Virus record (IMG/VR): IMGVR_UViG_3300049053_000036
Coordinates: 1-46,710 of that record
Direction: 5' to 3' (one strand)
Source: a virus
DNA length: 46,710 bases
The notes under the pieces are model-generated. The model was not told where the DNA came from, did no database searches, and worked only from the letters and a program-made list of their open reading frames with translations. Shown one piece after another: positions 13,992-20,336 of this stretch; the first letter of the stretch is position 1, and every line of letters starts with the position of its first letter. The translations under genes were made by a program, and so were the position numbers.

Positions 13992-14047
13992 TAGAGGGGG
14001 GATTCATAAGCGTTCGGCCTGCCGAATGCCTGCGAAACCCCCCTCTA
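13992..14047. other. candidate attP: 56-bp nested dyad upstream of int
   Basis: Outer arms TAGAGGGGGG (13992-14001) and CCCCCCTCTA (14038-14047) and inner arms TTCGGC (14013-14018) and GCCGAA (14021-14026) share one centre, leaving CT (14019-14020) as a possible crossover dinucleotide. Length, symmetry and position fit attP sites of large serine integrases, as in phiC31. Neither strand has a T-tract after the arms, so an intrinsic terminator is less likely. Confidence 0.62.
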
Positions 14048-14051
14048 GCGT
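14046..14051 (+). promoter_or_regulatory. leaderless -10 of the integrase gene, overlapping attP arm
   Basis: TAGCGT lies six bases before the ATG at 14058, so transcription would begin at or next to the start codon. The element overlaps the right attP arm, which puts any -35 inside the attP candidate. Confidence 0.45.
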
Positions 14052-14057
14052 GGCAGC

Positions 14058-15476
14058 ATGCGGGGCATGCGCCACGAACCTGCAGACCCGCAACTCGCCG
14101 CCATCTACTGCCGTATGAGTGAAGACCGCGAAGGTGGCGGCCTTGGTGTCGACCGGCAACGCGAGGACTGCGAACAGCTCGCCGCCCAGCTTGGCCTCAC
14201 CGTTGTCCGCGTCTACGCCGACAACGACCTGAGCGCCTACAGCGGCAAGACCCGCCCCGACTACCAGCACATGCTCGAAGCGCTCCGCGCAGGCGCCTAC
14301 GGCACCGTCCTTGCCTGGCACACTGACCGGCTCCACCGCTCGCCCACCGAGCTGGAGGAGTACATCGACGTGTGCGAGCCCCGCGGAGTCCAGACCCGCA
14401 CCGTCAAAGCTGGCACGCTCGACCTGACCACCGCGACCGGCCGGATGATTGCCCGGCAGCTTGGCGTGCAGGCCCGCTACGAAGTGGAGCGGATGATCGA
14501 GCGGCAGCGCCGTGCCCGCGATCAGAAAGTGCAGCGCGGTGAATGGTCCGGCGGGCCGCGCCCCTACGGCTGGGAAGCCGACGGTGTCACCCCCGTCGCA
14601 TCGGAGATCGCCGTCATCCGTGACGTCGCCGAAGCAATCCTCGCCGGGGCCTCCGTGAGGTCCATCGCTGCCGACCTCAACGCACGTGGGCTACGCACTA
14701 GCACTGGCGCCGAATGGGACGGCGGCAACCTGGTCCGCATGCTGAAGCGGTCCCGCAACGCGGGCATCCTTCAGCACCGCGGCGAGGAAGCCGGCCCGGC
14801 CGCATGGAAGGCGGCCCTCGATGAGCCGACCTGGCGGAGTCTGCGGGCTGTCCTCGACGATCCGTCGCGGATCCCGACCGCGTCGAACGTCCGCAAGCAC
14901 CTGGGGAGCGGCCTGTATCTGTGCGGGGTCTGCGGCGAAGGCCTCACGTCGTTCTCGAAGGGCGAGGGTAAGCCCGCCAAGTACAAGTGCCGGAAGAACA
15001 ACTGCGTCCTGCGGGATCTTGTGCTGCTGGACAAGTGGGTGAAGGCGTACCTGCTGCGGCGTCTGAAGCGCCCTGATGCAGCCGAGTTCTTCACCGCCCG
15101 GCAGGAGGAGTCCACGGTCGATGTGCGGGCCGCACAGGAGGATCTGCGGGCCGCGAGGGACAACCTCGACCAGCTGGCCGCGGCGTTCGGTGCGGGGGAG
15201 ATCGACATGCAGGAGTGGCGGGTGGCTCGCGAGTCCGCGCGGGTTAGGAAGGCGAAGGCTGAGGCGGTGCTGGCGTCTGCGGTGACGGTGAATCCGCTTG
15301 CGGGGCTGTTGGCCGCTGAGGATGTTGAGGCGGCTTGGGGGGCGATGGATTTGTCGAAGCAGCGTGCTGCGGTTGATTTTGCGATGGTCGTGCGGGTGTT
15401 CCCGGCGAAGGTTGGGCGGCAGCCCGGGGGGGCGTACTGGGATCCGAATGCGGTGCGGATTGAGTGGAAGAAGTGA
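14058..15476 (+). CDS. int: large serine integrase
   Basis: A 472-residue large serine recombinase. The resolvase-type catalytic domain shows AIYCRMSED (nucleophile S21), YADNDLSAYSGKTRPDYQHML and the arginine segment WHTDRLHRSPTELEEYI. A recombinase domain follows (QRGEWSGGPRPYGWE...IVRDV-like...SIAADLNARGLRTSTGAEWDGGNLVRMLKRSRNAGI), then a zinc ribbon (CGVCGEGL...YKCRKNNC) and a coiled coil (AAQEDLRAARDNLDQLAAAF). It would catalyse attP x attB integration, and excision with a directionality factor. The length is typical for the family. ATG 14058 fits a leaderless start; ATG 14067 is an alternative. Confidence 0.95.
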   Translation: MRGMRHEPADPQLAAIYCRMSEDREGGGLGVDRQREDCEQLAAQLGLTVVRVYADNDLSAYSGKTRPDYQHMLEALRAGAYGTVLAWHTDRLHRSPTELEEYIDVCEPRGVQTRTVKAGTLDLTTATGRMIARQLGVQARYEVERMIERQRRARDQKVQRGEWSGGPRPYGWEADGVTPVASEIAVIRDVAEAILAGASVRSIAADLNARGLRTSTGAEWDGGNLVRMLKRSRNAGILQHRGEEAGPAAWKAALDEPTWRSLRAVLDDPSRIPTASNVRKHLGSGLYLCGVCGEGLTSFSKGEGKPAKYKCRKNNCVLRDLVLLDKWVKAYLLRRLKRPDAAEFFTARQEESTVDVRAAQEDLRAARDNLDQLAAAFGAGEIDMQEWRVARESARVRKAKAEAVLASAVTVNPLAGLLAAEDVEAAWGAMDLSKQRAAVDFAMVVRVFPAKVGRQPGGAYWDPNAVRIEWKK

Positions 15477-15510
15477 CAGTGCCCCAGCCTGGTGTGGGCT
15501 GGGGCACTGT
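15476..15510 (+). terminator. terminator hairpin after int
   Basis: A 14-bp perfect stem (ACAGTGCCCCAGCC at 15476-15489, GGCTGGGGCACTGT at 15497-15510) with a 7-base loop starts at the last base of the int stop codon. No T-run follows, as is common in actinobacterial terminators. Confidence 0.75.
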
Positions 15511-15511
15511 G

Positions 15512-15549
15512 GCCCCCCTCCGGTTGCCTGGGAAGCTTCGGAGGGGGGC
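15512..15549. other. second dyad downstream of int
   Basis: GCCCCCCTCCG (15512-15522) and CGGAGGGGGGC (15539-15549) form an 11-bp inverted repeat around 16 bases. It may be a back-up or bidirectional terminator. Its arms resemble those of the upstream attP candidate, so it remains an alternative attachment site. Confidence 0.5.
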
Positions 15550-15710
15550 TGTCTGTGGGGGTGTTGCGCAGGATCGTGTTCCCCGGATTGCGGTTGCTGT
15601 GCAGTTGCTGGGCGGTTCTCCCCAGGATGTGCACGATGCGTGCGCTGGTGATCCACAAATGTACGGTCGGCGATACAGACAGTAGATCATGATGCGGAGA
15701 GCGTGGGCGG

Positions 15711-15944
15711 GTGCCGTCCGTTCCTCCGCCCGACTGGGTCCGCGCCCGCCGCCGGGCTATCGGTGATCACATCCGTGTCGCGCGTCTGAATGGGAACCTC
15801 ACGCAGGAGAAGCTGGCCGAGTTGGCTGGGATGGATCGACAGGCGATCAACCGGATTGAGCAGGGCCACTCCAGTGCGAAGCTCGACAACTTGATCCGGA
15901 TTGCTGCGGCCCTCGAGGTGCCGCTCGTCGACCTTGTGCGGTGA
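15711..15944 (+). CDS. small XRE-family regulator
   Basis: A 77-residue protein starting at a GTG with GGAGAG nine bases upstream. Residues 11-75 form a complete Cro/CI HTH: RRRAIGDHIRVARLNGNLTQEKLAELAGMDRQAINRIEQGHSSAKLDNLIRIAAALEVPLVDLVR. There is no effector domain. Single-domain XRE proteins of this type are common in actinobacterial mobile elements. It follows int on the same strand, past two hairpins. Confidence 0.85.
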   Translation: MPSVPPPDWVRARRRAIGDHIRVARLNGNLTQEKLAELAGMDRQAINRIEQGHSSAKLDNLIRIAAALEVPLVDLVR

Positions 15945-15981
15945 CCCGCCGCCGGTGGCTGCATGACACACCGGCGGCGGG
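15945..15981 (+). terminator. terminator hairpin after the small XRE gene
   Basis: A 13-bp perfect stem (CCCGCCGCCGGTG at 15945-15957, CACCGGCGGCGGG at 15969-15981) with an 11-base loop begins right after the stop codon at 15944. Confidence 0.75.
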
Positions 15982-15984
15982 CCC

Positions 15985-16110
15985 GCGGCCCACCCCCAAC
16001 GGGGGGCGTAAGGGTGGGCCGCATCCCCCGGCGCGGGCCGATCCCAAGGCGCGCCGGGAGGTCTTCAGTGGTGTAGCGGTCCGCCCCCATCCAGGCGAGG
16101 GGCGGACCGC
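15985..16110. terminator. two further hairpins in the convergent gap
   Basis: GCGGCCCACCC (15985-15995) pairs with GGGTGGGCCGC (16012-16022), and GCGGTCCGCCCC (16076-16087) pairs with GGGGCGGACCGC (16099-16110). They lie between the plus-strand XRE gene and the end of the minus-strand Cys-rich operon at 16169, and can stop transcripts from both sides. Confidence 0.65.
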
Positions 16111-16168
16111 CTTCATCCCGACGCCAGCCCGCCGGCCCTTTCGCCGTCCCGGCGCCGGGAGTCTGGTG

Positions 16169-16348
16169 TCACCATGTCGTCCCCGACGCTGACGTGAGGG
16201 ACAGGCGGCCGCCGTAGTGGTCCACGTGCCGGCCGGTGTGGCCAGGGGGTCGTGTGCAGTGGTGGCGTCCGCTGGGGTGGGTGGCCCAGCAGTACCCGGC
16301 CAGCCCGCGCGGGCCCGGCGCGACCGTCTTCTTCTGCGTGTCGCTCAC
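16169..16348 (-). CDS. small His/Cys-rich protein, 59 aa
   Basis: A GTG at 16348 overlapping the upstream stop opens a 59-residue frame: VSDTQKKTVAPGPRGLAGYC, then WATHPSGRHHCTRPPGHTGRHVDHYGG. The C...HH.C...GH..RH pattern resembles short Streptomyces proteins with a Cys-His metal site. It is the last gene of a four-gene operon of Cys-rich small proteins. Confidence 0.6.
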   Translation of the reverse strand: MSDTQKKTVAPGPRGLAGYCWATHPSGRHHCTRPPGHTGRHVDHYGGRLSLTSASGTTW

Positions 16349-16488
16349 GAGCGGTCCCCCTTCGGGTTGCAGCACGGGCACGGGACGCCAGGACGTTCGA
16401 CCGCTTCGCCCGTACACCCGTGTTCCTCTGGGGGAAGGTCGTCCAGTCGTGCGCTCAGGCAGGGCGCGCAGGGGAGGGCGCGTGTCAT
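16345..16488 (-). CDS. small Cys-rich protein, 47 aa
   Basis: A 47-residue protein (MTRALPCAPCLSARLDDLPP, later HGCTG and VPCPCCNPKGDRS). Six cysteines in pairs suggest a zinc knuckle. It is coupled on both sides by 4-base overlaps (ATGA upstream, GTGA downstream). The function is unknown. Confidence 0.6.
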   Translation of the reverse strand: MTRALPCAPCLSARLDDLPPEEHGCTGEAVERPGVPCPCCNPKGDRS

Positions 16489-16841
16489 GGCCTGCCCTTC
16501 AGCGTGAGGCGGCGCAAGATACGGGCAGGTTCGCACTGGGTGAAGTCATCGACGCACTGCTCGCACTCGTTGACGTGGTCGAACAGCCGGGCGTGGGCTG
16601 TGTCGCGGACGCAGGGGACGCAGCCGCGGGGGAAGACGGTGACGTGTCCGTCGAGTCGTCGTACGCGTCGCTGGCCGAGGTCGACTGCGGTGGCGTTGTC
16701 GAGGGTGACAGCGCACCAGAGGCAGGCCTTGCCGCGAACCTGCTGCTCAGACCACGAGTTGAACTCGGGGTGCGGCAGTACCTCGAGCAGCTGCACGGAT
16801 GGAGTGCTGGCGGTAGCAGACGGGGTCTGCTGGCTCGTCAC
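16485..16841 (-). CDS. Cys-rich protein, 118 aa
   Basis: From GTG 16841 the protein runs 118 residues. Cys pairs sit at ACLWCAVTLDNATAVDLGQRRVRR, GCVPCV and NECEQCVDDFTQC, giving at least one zinc site (CxxC...CxxC). The CLWC...AVDLG pattern recurs in Streptomyces proteins located next to XRE regulators, which is the situation here. A regulatory or adaptor role is possible but not shown by the sequence. Confidence 0.68.
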   Translation of the reverse strand: MTSQQTPSATASTPSVQLLEVLPHPEFNSWSEQQVRGKACLWCAVTLDNATAVDLGQRRVRRLDGHVTVFPRGCVPCVRDTAHARLFDHVNECEQCVDDFTQCEPARILRRLTLKGRP

Positions 16842-17047
16842 GATGCAGCCGCCATCCTGCGGCACCCGCATGTGACAACCGGCCACACGCGGTCCCTGCC
16901 GGGCAGAGTGATGCAGCCGTCCGCGTACAGCGTCGTAGCGACGGCGCCGCAGTGGAAGCATGCCTCGCCGTGCTGGCGTGCGATGCTCACCGGCCCCTGC
17001 ACGGGCGTCGGCGTGGCGGGCTCAAGAGGTTGCATCCCCGTTCCCAT
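16838..17047 (-). CDS. small Cys-rich protein, first gene of the operon
   Basis: A 69-residue protein from ATG 17047; ATG 17035 or a GTG further upstream are alternatives. It contains HGEACFHCGAVATTLYADGC and VVTCGCRRM, a treble-clef-like Cys arrangement. It starts 85 bases downstream of the XRE regulator gene end, behind a set of alternating GTGACAC/GTGTCAC sites that probably control the operon. Confidence 0.6.
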   Translation of the reverse strand: MGTGMQPLEPATPTPVQGPVSIARQHGEACFHCGAVATTLYADGCITLPGRDRVWPVVTCGCRRMAAAS

Positions 17048-17098
17048 CTGCCTGTTCAGTGTGGACAGACAGATGATGGGCGCCCGCAAGGCCCACAA

Positions 17099-17127
17099 GT
17101 GACACACCTTGTGTCACCCGGTGACAC
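17099..17127. promoter_or_regulatory. triple alternating palindrome before the Cys-rich operon
   Basis: GTGACAC (17099-17105), GTGTCAC (17111-17117) and GTGACAC (17121-17127) make two overlapping perfect dyads with 5- and 3-base spacers. They lie between the XRE gene stop (17132) and the first Cys-rich gene and look like an operator for a dimeric HTH protein. Confidence 0.6.
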
Positions 17128-17131
17128 ACGC

Positions 17132-18316
17132 TCAGACGGCGCCGATCCACTCCGCGAACGACGTCAGGCTCTCGGCGTCCGCCCGCTTCAACCGGCGCAG
17201 CGTGGCCGCATCCTCACGCGCCCACTGGTGCCCGCGCGTGTGCTGCGGCGCGATCCGCCGTGCGACCTTCAGCGACTCGAACGCATCGTCCGCCAGGCCC
17301 GCCCACAACTGCGCGCGGCCGAGCTCGATGTAGAACCCGGAACGCCGCTCGGCCGGCAGATCGATCGGCGGCTTCCACTCGCTCGCGACGTCGAGGGCGC
17401 GCTGAACGTGGTCGTCACCGAGGCTGACGGCGACGGACACCTCATGCACGCGGACACTGTCGGGACCGAACGCCGTGCCCAGGTACACGTCTTCGCGCAC
17501 GCTGTCGCCGAGGCGGCGGGCTTCGTTCAGGTGGGTGTCGGCGGCGTCCGGGTTGCTGGCGCGGCTGGCGATCACGGCGGCCCGCATGTGCAGGGAGCCG
17601 CGGGCGGCGGCCGCAGGCGGCGTGTCCGGCGGCGGGCTGGTGTCGATGGCCTGCTCGAGTGCGCGCAGGCCGGGACCGTGGGCGCGAGCCGCAAAGAACG
17701 TCTCGGTGCGGACGTAGGCGACGGACGCTTCGAGGAGCCGATCCTCTGCCGTCGGCGCGGTCGTGCGCATCAGGTCGACGAGGCGGGCGGACAGATCACG
17801 GGCGCCGAACTTGAAGGCGACCGCGTCGGCGCACCGGTAGGCACTGACGAGGAGAGAGGCGATGTCGATGCGTTCGGCTGGCGGCACGGTGTGCAGGGCG
17901 CGGGCCAGCTCGGCGAGGAGGGCGGGGATGCTTCGGCTGATCTGGATGTATTGGGCTGCGAGCCGCCAGTCGACGGCCTCGTCGACGGCTTGCTGGAGCC
18001 TGTGAAGGGGACGGACGGGGCCGTCGTCGGGATCGTCGTGGGCGGCGATGACGGCGGAGACGGCGGGCAGCGCGTCTTGGACGCGGCTGTCGGTCTGCTG
18101 GTGTCCGGTGAGGAGGCGGCTGGGGTCGACGTTGAGGGCGGCGGCGAGGGCGTCGAGGGTGTCGTCGCCGGGGAACCGCGTGCCCTGCTCGATCTTGCGG
18201 AGCATGGACAGAGAGACGAACGCGGCGTCTGCGAGCTGGCCTTGGGTCATTCTGCGGGCATGGCGGGTGGCGGCAATGCGTCTGCCTACCTCGCGCATGA
18301 TGTCGGTGGTGGGCAT
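17132..18316 (-). CDS. XRE-family regulator with long TPR-like helical domain
   Basis: A 394-residue regulator. Residues 4-70 are a typical XRE HTH (IMREVGRRIAATRHARRMTQGQLADAAFVSLSMLRKIEQGTRFPGDDTLDALAAALNVDPSRLLTG). The remaining 320 residues are helical repeats resembling TPR-type sensor domains of actinobacterial XRE proteins (RGSLHMRAAVIASRASNPDAADTHLNEARRLGD, FYIELGRAQLWAGLADDAFESLKVARRIAPQHTRGH). Such regulators often bind small ligands or partner proteins. ATG 18316 follows a GGGAGA site. It has a palindrome directly upstream and sits between the Cys-rich operon and a HAD-like gene, and it may control both. Confidence 0.85.
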   Translation of the reverse strand: MPTTDIMREVGRRIAATRHARRMTQGQLADAAFVSLSMLRKIEQGTRFPGDDTLDALAAALNVDPSRLLTGHQQTDSRVQDALPAVSAVIAAHDDPDDGPVRPLHRLQQAVDEAVDWRLAAQYIQISRSIPALLAELARALHTVPPAERIDIASLLVSAYRCADAVAFKFGARDLSARLVDLMRTTAPTAEDRLLEASVAYVRTETFFAARAHGPGLRALEQAIDTSPPPDTPPAAAARGSLHMRAAVIASRASNPDAADTHLNEARRLGDSVREDVYLGTAFGPDSVRVHEVSVAVSLGDDHVQRALDVASEWKPPIDLPAERRSGFYIELGRAQLWAGLADDAFESLKVARRIAPQHTRGHQWAREDAATLRRLKRADAESLTSFAEWIGAV

Positions 18317-18324
18317 ACTTTCTC

Positions 18325-18350
18325 CCGTTCGGTGCGTCCACTCCGAACGG
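18325..18350. promoter_or_regulatory. inverted repeat at the start of the XRE-TPR gene
   Basis: CCGTTCGG (18325-18332) and CCGAACGG (18343-18350) form a perfect 8-bp inverted repeat with a 10-base spacer, just before the ribosome site of the 17132-18316 gene. Autoregulation is the likely use. The spacer contains a GTCCAC hexamer like those of the switch region. Confidence 0.55.
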
Positions 18351-18382
18351 TACTCGCGCGGGAACGCGCTGTGTACGCGAAC

Positions 18383-18410
18383 GGCCCCGTCGGCACGCGC
18401 TGGCGGGGCC
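18383..18410 (-). terminator. hairpin after the HAD-like gene
   Basis: GGCCCCG (18383-18389) and CGGGGCC (18404-18410) form a 7-bp stem seven bases past the HAD-like stop codon. It may insulate the XRE gene from the HAD-like gene. Confidence 0.5.
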
Positions 18411-18416
18411 GCATCG

Positions 18417-19058
18417 TCAGCGCGCGACGATCGCCGTGAGCTCGACGAGAGACGTGATACGCCAGTCCGCTGCGGCGGCCACGTCCGGATCGTCAGCCCA
18501 CAGATGTCCCCAGGGCCCGCGGCGGATGTGCGCGGCGCGCAGGCCAGCCGCCTTTGCGGGGAACAGGTCGTTGGCCGGGTGGTCGCCCACGTACAGGGTT
18601 CGGCCGGGCTCGGCCTGCGCCACGTCCAGCACCCGCTCGAAGAACCCTGACTGTGGTTTGGCCACCCCCCACTCTCCCGAGGTGACGACAAGGTCCGCGG
18701 GCAGGTCGAGGCGGCGCAGCAGGGCGCCGGCGCGGGCGGTCTGGTTCCCGGCGATGACGACGCGGACACCAGCCTCCCGCAGTACTGAGAGGGCGGGGCG
18801 GACGTCGTCGTACAGGTCCGTCTCGTCCAGCCGCTCGCCCCGCCCGGCGGCCTCCATCGCGGCGCGTTCAGCGGCGATGTCGATGTCGGGCCGGACGAGT
18901 CGGATGGCGTCGGCGTTGTCGCGGCCTTGGGCGACGACGGCGCCGACGAGGGCGGACACGGTGTGGCGGGGGATGTGGAGCCAGTCGGCCCATGTGGCCC
19001 AGTAGCGGTCGTCTCGGGTGATGGTTTCGCCGATGTCGAGCACGATGCTTTCGATCAT
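18417..19058 (-). CDS. HAD-like hydrolase with atypical motif I
   Basis: A 213-residue HAD-superfamily protein. Motif I is SIVLDIGETITRD, with the nucleophile Asp at residue 8 but Gly where most phosphatases have the second Asp. Motif II is RVVIAGNQTARA (N in place of S/T at the usual spot, T shortly after), the motif III lysine lies in WGVAKPQSGFF, and motif IV is TLYVGDHPANDLFPAKAAG. A helical cap lies at residues 15-80. Substrate unknown. A TAGGCT box seven bases before ATG 19058 suggests a leaderless transcript. It may be lysogenic cargo rather than a phage replication gene. Confidence 0.82.
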   Translation of the reverse strand: MIESIVLDIGETITRDDRYWATWADWLHIPRHTVSALVGAVVAQGRDNADAIRLVRPDIDIAAERAAMEAAGRGERLDETDLYDDVRPALSVLREAGVRVVIAGNQTARAGALLRRLDLPADLVVTSGEWGVAKPQSGFFERVLDVAQAEPGRTLYVGDHPANDLFPAKAAGLRAAHIRRGPWGHLWADDPDVAAAADWRITSLVELTAIVAR

Positions 19059-19114
19059 TCAGAAAAGCCTACGGGCCATGCGTGTTTCGGGGGCTCGGTC
19101 GATACGCTGAGGGC
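19059..19114. promoter_or_regulatory. divergent leaderless promoters
   Basis: Minus-strand TAGGCT (19066-19071) ends seven bases before ATG 19058, and plus-strand TACGCT (19103-19108) ends six bases before ATG 19115. Both genes would be read from near-coincident transcription and translation starts. No clear -35 boxes are visible. Confidence 0.45.
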
Positions 19115-19297
19115 ATGTCCCCCAACTCCTCGGCCCCTGGCCTCGTGCGGCCTGCTGCCGTCGTGAACGAGGCGATCCGCCAGCTCGCCCGCGACGCGTG
19201 GGGCCGGCCGTTCACGGATGCCGAGCGCGCCGTGTACGAGCTGCTCGTGATCGAGTGGTCGACCGCCGAACGCGCCGAGGTCGTCGAAGCCGCGTAA
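19115..19297 (+). CDS. small helical protein, 60 aa
   Basis: A 60-residue protein (MSPNSSAPGLVRPAAVVNEA, then AWGRPFTDAERAVYELLVIEWSTAERAEVVEAA). The ATG at 19115 is chosen over an upstream in-frame ATG because it matches the leaderless -10. Short acidic helical proteins with this RPAAVVNEAIRxLW motif are common in Streptomyces chromosomes and mobile elements. The function is unknown. Confidence 0.68.
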   Translation: MSPNSSAPGLVRPAAVVNEAIRQLARDAWGRPFTDAERAVYELLVIEWSTAERAEVVEAA

Positions 19298-19341
19298 ACC
19301 GGTCGACATCTCACCAAGCTGCGCCCATACTGGAGACGTAA

Positions 19342-19396
19342 GCCCCGGACCACTGTCACTGCCAGCGCACCAATCGGCACACAGCCCGGGGCAGTG
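19342..19396 (+). other. overlapping alternative stems in the 19,298-19,676 gap
   Basis: GCCCCGG (19342-19348) can pair with CCGGGGC (19386-19392), while CACTGCC (19357-19363) can pair with GGCAGTG (19390-19396). The two right-hand arms overlap, so the pairings exclude each other. This could be an RNA switch, but chance in GC-rich DNA is possible. The rest of this 379-base gap holds only the two hairpins listed separately and no convincing gene. Confidence 0.3.
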
Positions 19397-19427
19397 CCAT
19401 GTCTGGGCTCCCTCAACGTCAGCGGAA

Positions 19428-19456
19428 GGCCCCGCCCTCCGGGGGAGAACGGGGCC
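19428..19456. terminator. compound GC hairpin downstream of the 60-aa gene
   Basis: GGCCCCG (19428-19434) and CGGGGCC (19450-19456) enclose an inner CTCC-GGG-GGAG stem. The same GGCCCCGCC...CGGGGCC type recurs in the right module at 42453 and 43339. It is probably a terminator for plus-strand transcription. Confidence 0.55.
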
Positions 19457-19621
19457 AACCGCCGGGGGCCAGAGTCCGTGTTCAGGCCACAAGTGCGGCA
19501 GCCTCGCCGGGTTCCGCCCCGAAAGGCTGGTCCGGCTCCCATCCCTGGACACCCCTGTTGTGTGTGGTGGGAGTCCTGCGGCGCTGAACGCCTGTCTTCA
19601 GCGTAGCGGATCCAGGCAGCA

Positions 19622-19660
19622 GAAAACGGCCCCCGCCCGGCCCGAAGGCCAGACGAGGGC
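19622..19660 (-). terminator. late operon terminator
   Basis: On the minus strand a 14-bp stem with a UUCG tetraloop (19629-19660) is followed by CGUUUUCU. Positions that are A/C mismatches on the plus strand become G-U pairs on the minus-strand RNA, so the stem is complete only for late-operon transcripts. It lies 17 bases after the collagen-like gene. Confidence 0.85.
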
Positions 19661-19676
19661 ACACCACCCACCACAC

Positions 19677-20336
19677 CTACACGTACTGGCGGCGCAGCGG
19701 ATCCAACGCCAACGCCTTCGGCTCCGACCCCGAATTACCCGGCCCATCCGACGGCGGAGCACCATCCTCACGACACACCAGCGTGTACGGGTCATACGAC
19801 GGCGTCTGCCACGAATACCCCTCAGGACACGACTGCCCAGCCGGACCCTGCGGGCCCTGCTCACCGGTATCACCCTTCTCACCCTGCGGCCCCTGAGGGC
19901 CCATCGGACCAGCAGGCCCCTGCTCGCCCTGCGGCCCAGCCGGACCCGTCGGGCCGACTGCCCCAGGGCTGCCGGCCACGCCTGGACTCCCGTCCTCGCC
20001 AGCCTTCCCCGGCGCACCCGACGGCCCGGGCGAACCCGCGGGGCCTGACGGGCCAGAAGAACCAGGCTCACCCTGCGGCCCGGGCGGGCCAGTCACCGCC
20101 GGGCCCGGCTCACCCCGACTCCCCGGCGGCCCCGCCACGGGCGTCCCACCAAGGTGCTCAACCTGCGCGGCCAGCGCATCCCTGGCCTGGTTCGCAGTCT
20201 CCAACTCGTGAGTGAGGCCCTGCACGCTCAGCAGAATCCACGCCAGCGCCCCACCCATCACGAGCGCCATCGTCACGACCAGCACATCCCCGCGGCGCCA
20301 GCGCCGCTCCTCCGCCCTGATCTGCACTCGGCTCAC
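19677..20336 (-). CDS. membrane-anchored collagen-like protein
   Basis: A 219-residue protein from GTG 20336 (GTGA overlap with the gene above). It has a short basic cytoplasmic end, one membrane helix ([20 protein letters not shown]), a coiled-coil stretch ([23 protein letters not shown]), then about 33 Gly-X-Y triplets with one interruption (GPAVTGPPG), and a C-terminal region with two Cys. Collagen-like segments form triple helices in many phage proteins, usually tail fibres. Here it closes the lysis cassette and is type II membrane-anchored, so a role in lysis or at the cell surface should be considered. Confidence 0.8.
   Translation of the reverse strand: MSRVQIRAEERRWRRGDVLVVTMALVMGGALAWILLSVQGLTHELETANQARDALAAQVEHLGGTPVAGPPGSRGEPGPAVTGPPGPQGEPGSSGPSGPAGSPGPSGAPGKAGEDGSPGVAGSPGAVGPTGPAGPQGEQGPAGPMGPQGPQGEKGDTGEQGPQGPAGQSCPEGYSWQTPSYDPYTLVCREDGAPPSDGPGNSGSEPKALALDPLRRQYV

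Noticed and set aside
13992-14047. Reading the dyad as an intrinsic terminator of the 13688-13981 gene
   Set aside because: Neither strand has a T-run after the stem, and the long arm-to-arm distance with nested inner arms fits attP better. Not fully excluded.
16952-18439. 495-aa open frame on the plus strand
   Set aside because: It is the opposite-strand shadow of the XRE-TPR gene and its neighbours; its composition is repetitive Gly/Ala/Val/Arg and no domain is visible.
19399-19587. 62-aa plus-strand frame MSGLPQRQRKAPPSGG...
   Set aside because: It covers the 19428-19456 hairpin, has no ribosome site and shows no protein-like pattern; it could at most be a leader peptide.
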